From Chloroflexota bacterium (GTDB lineage Bacteria; Chloroflexota; Anaerolineae; Anaerolineales; Villigracilaceae): a stretch of DNA of 7,383 nt. The number at the start of each line of letters is the position of its first letter. Position 1 is the first letter of the stretch. Shown here in pieces: positions 6,789 to 7,383 of the stretch. The translations under genes were made by a program, and so were the position numbers. The stretch spans positions 1-7,383 of the forward strand of contig JAPLGV010000363.1 in NCBI GenBank assembly GCA_026389975.1. Direction: 5' to 3'. The notes beneath the pieces are model-generated. The model was given only the letters and a program-made list of their open reading frames with translations, was not told the DNA's origin and did not search any database.

Positions 6789-7383
6789 CGAAGCAAATAA
6801 TACGGTTCGGTGCAGCGGGCTTGACCACGTTGCTGGTGCTGGTGGTGCTATGGCAGTTCCGGATTGTCGTCGTTTACGTATTGATCTCGCTAGCGCTTGC
6901 GGCAGCGCTGCGCCCATTGGTTAACCGCCTGGTTGGGCGAGACTTCGTGGTGCGCGCGGCCTGGATTCTACTGGTCCTGGTGGCCCTGGGCAGTTTCGGC
7001 TTCTTACTCTTCCTAACCGGTGAGGCCGCGATCAATGAGATTCAACAGTTTGCACAGACTGTGTCGGTGCAGGATGCGTGGAGGCTGCCGGTATGGTTAG
7101 GGGGCAGTTCGTTCCAACATGCGCTGGTTGCGCGGCTGCCACCGCCCAGTAAGCTCTTCGAAGCAATTACCGGCGACCAAGGGCAGCTGGTGCTGCCGGC
7201 CATACTCGGCTTCACGCAGGGCATTGGAAGCGTCGTGAGCGGCGTACTCGTCATTCTGTTCTTGAGCATCTATTGGGGCATCGGTCAAATCCATTTTGAA
7301 CGTCTCTGGCTCTCGTTGCTTCCATCTGGCCAGCGCAAACAGGCGCGTGGTATTTGGCGGACAGTCGAGCCTGACATCGGCGC
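6785..7383 (+). CDS. Second AI-2E family transporter, partial (runs off the window)
   Basis: The frame opens at ATG 6785, sharing ATGA with the stop of the preceding AI-2E gene, and stays open for 199 codons to the window end. The product is hydrophobic and divergently related to its neighbour. Two early membrane segments (about 9-23 and 26-42) lead to ALRPLVNRLVG (41-51), matching VFRPVVTWLHQRG of the first protein. A segment at 57-78 follows, then a soluble stretch with PVWLGGSSF, then a segment near 137-165. SIYWGIGQ (161-168) and LLPSGQRKQARGIW (178-191) align with FYWTLDGP and LVPTGQRESISEL of the first protein. It lacks the long polar N-terminus of its neighbour. The family's diagnostic C-terminal blocks lie beyond the window. 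The 4-base overlap implies translational coupling, so the two proteins may act together; this is inference. Confidence 0.85.
   Translation, partial: MTKQIIRFGAAGLTTLLVLVVLWQFRIVVVYVLISLALAAALRPLVNRLVGRDFVVRAAWILLVLVALGSFGFLLFLTGEAAINEIQQFAQTVSVQDAWRLPVWLGGSSFQHALVARLPPPSKLFEAITGDQGQLVLPAILGFTQGIGSVVSGVLVILFLSIYWGIGQIHFERLWLSLLPSGQRKQARGIWRTVEPDIG

Overview
The window looks like chromosomal DNA from a Gram-negative bacterium, most probably a betaproteobacterium. This rests on moderate GC, good AAGGA-type ribosome binding sites, and the style of the HU-like, CBS and AI-2E proteins. A Nitrosomonadales-type host is a guess that cannot be proved from the sequence. All recognisable genes lie on the plus strand and are packed tightly, with several overlaps. 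No tRNA, rRNA, CRISPR array, transposase or phage gene was seen.

Layout. Positions 1-216 hold no supportable gene, but they contain a perfect 10-bp hairpin (95-122). A stand-alone LUD-domain protein follows (217-852). Next is a zinc-dependent alcohol dehydrogenase (916-1949) that is broken twice: an in-frame TAG at codon 254, and a small deletion near the 3' end that throws the last codons out of frame. Then come a diacylglycerol-kinase-family lipid kinase (1981-2976) and a PAP2 membrane phosphatase (2969-3781), overlapping by 8 bases and carrying out opposite kinds of lipid phosphate chemistry.

After a 198-base gap with a TATAAT box and a hairpin comes a two-CBS-domain protein (3980-4417). 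It is followed by an HU/IHF-family DNA-binding protein (4468-4776), an imperfect hairpin, an unrecognised protein of about 160 residues (4855-5343), and two tandem AI-2E/PerM-family membrane proteins. The second of these (from 6785) starts within an ATGA overlap with the stop of the first and runs off the window end.

The genes do not form one obvious metabolic pathway. The first part (LUD plus alcohol dehydrogenase) is redox and carbon metabolism. The middle part (lipid kinase plus PAP2) is membrane lipid phosphate turnover. The last part (CBS, HU-like, unknown, AI-2E pair) mixes an adenylate-sensing type domain, a nucleoid protein and membrane transport. Similar mixtures of Zn-alcohol dehydrogenase and CBS genes occur in proteobacterial low-oxygen or general-stress gene clusters, so a stress-type accessory cluster is a reasonable but unproven reading. 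The strongest unusual observation is the alcohol dehydrogenase, whose two independent lesions are set in otherwise well-preserved coding sequence, suggesting recent gene loss.
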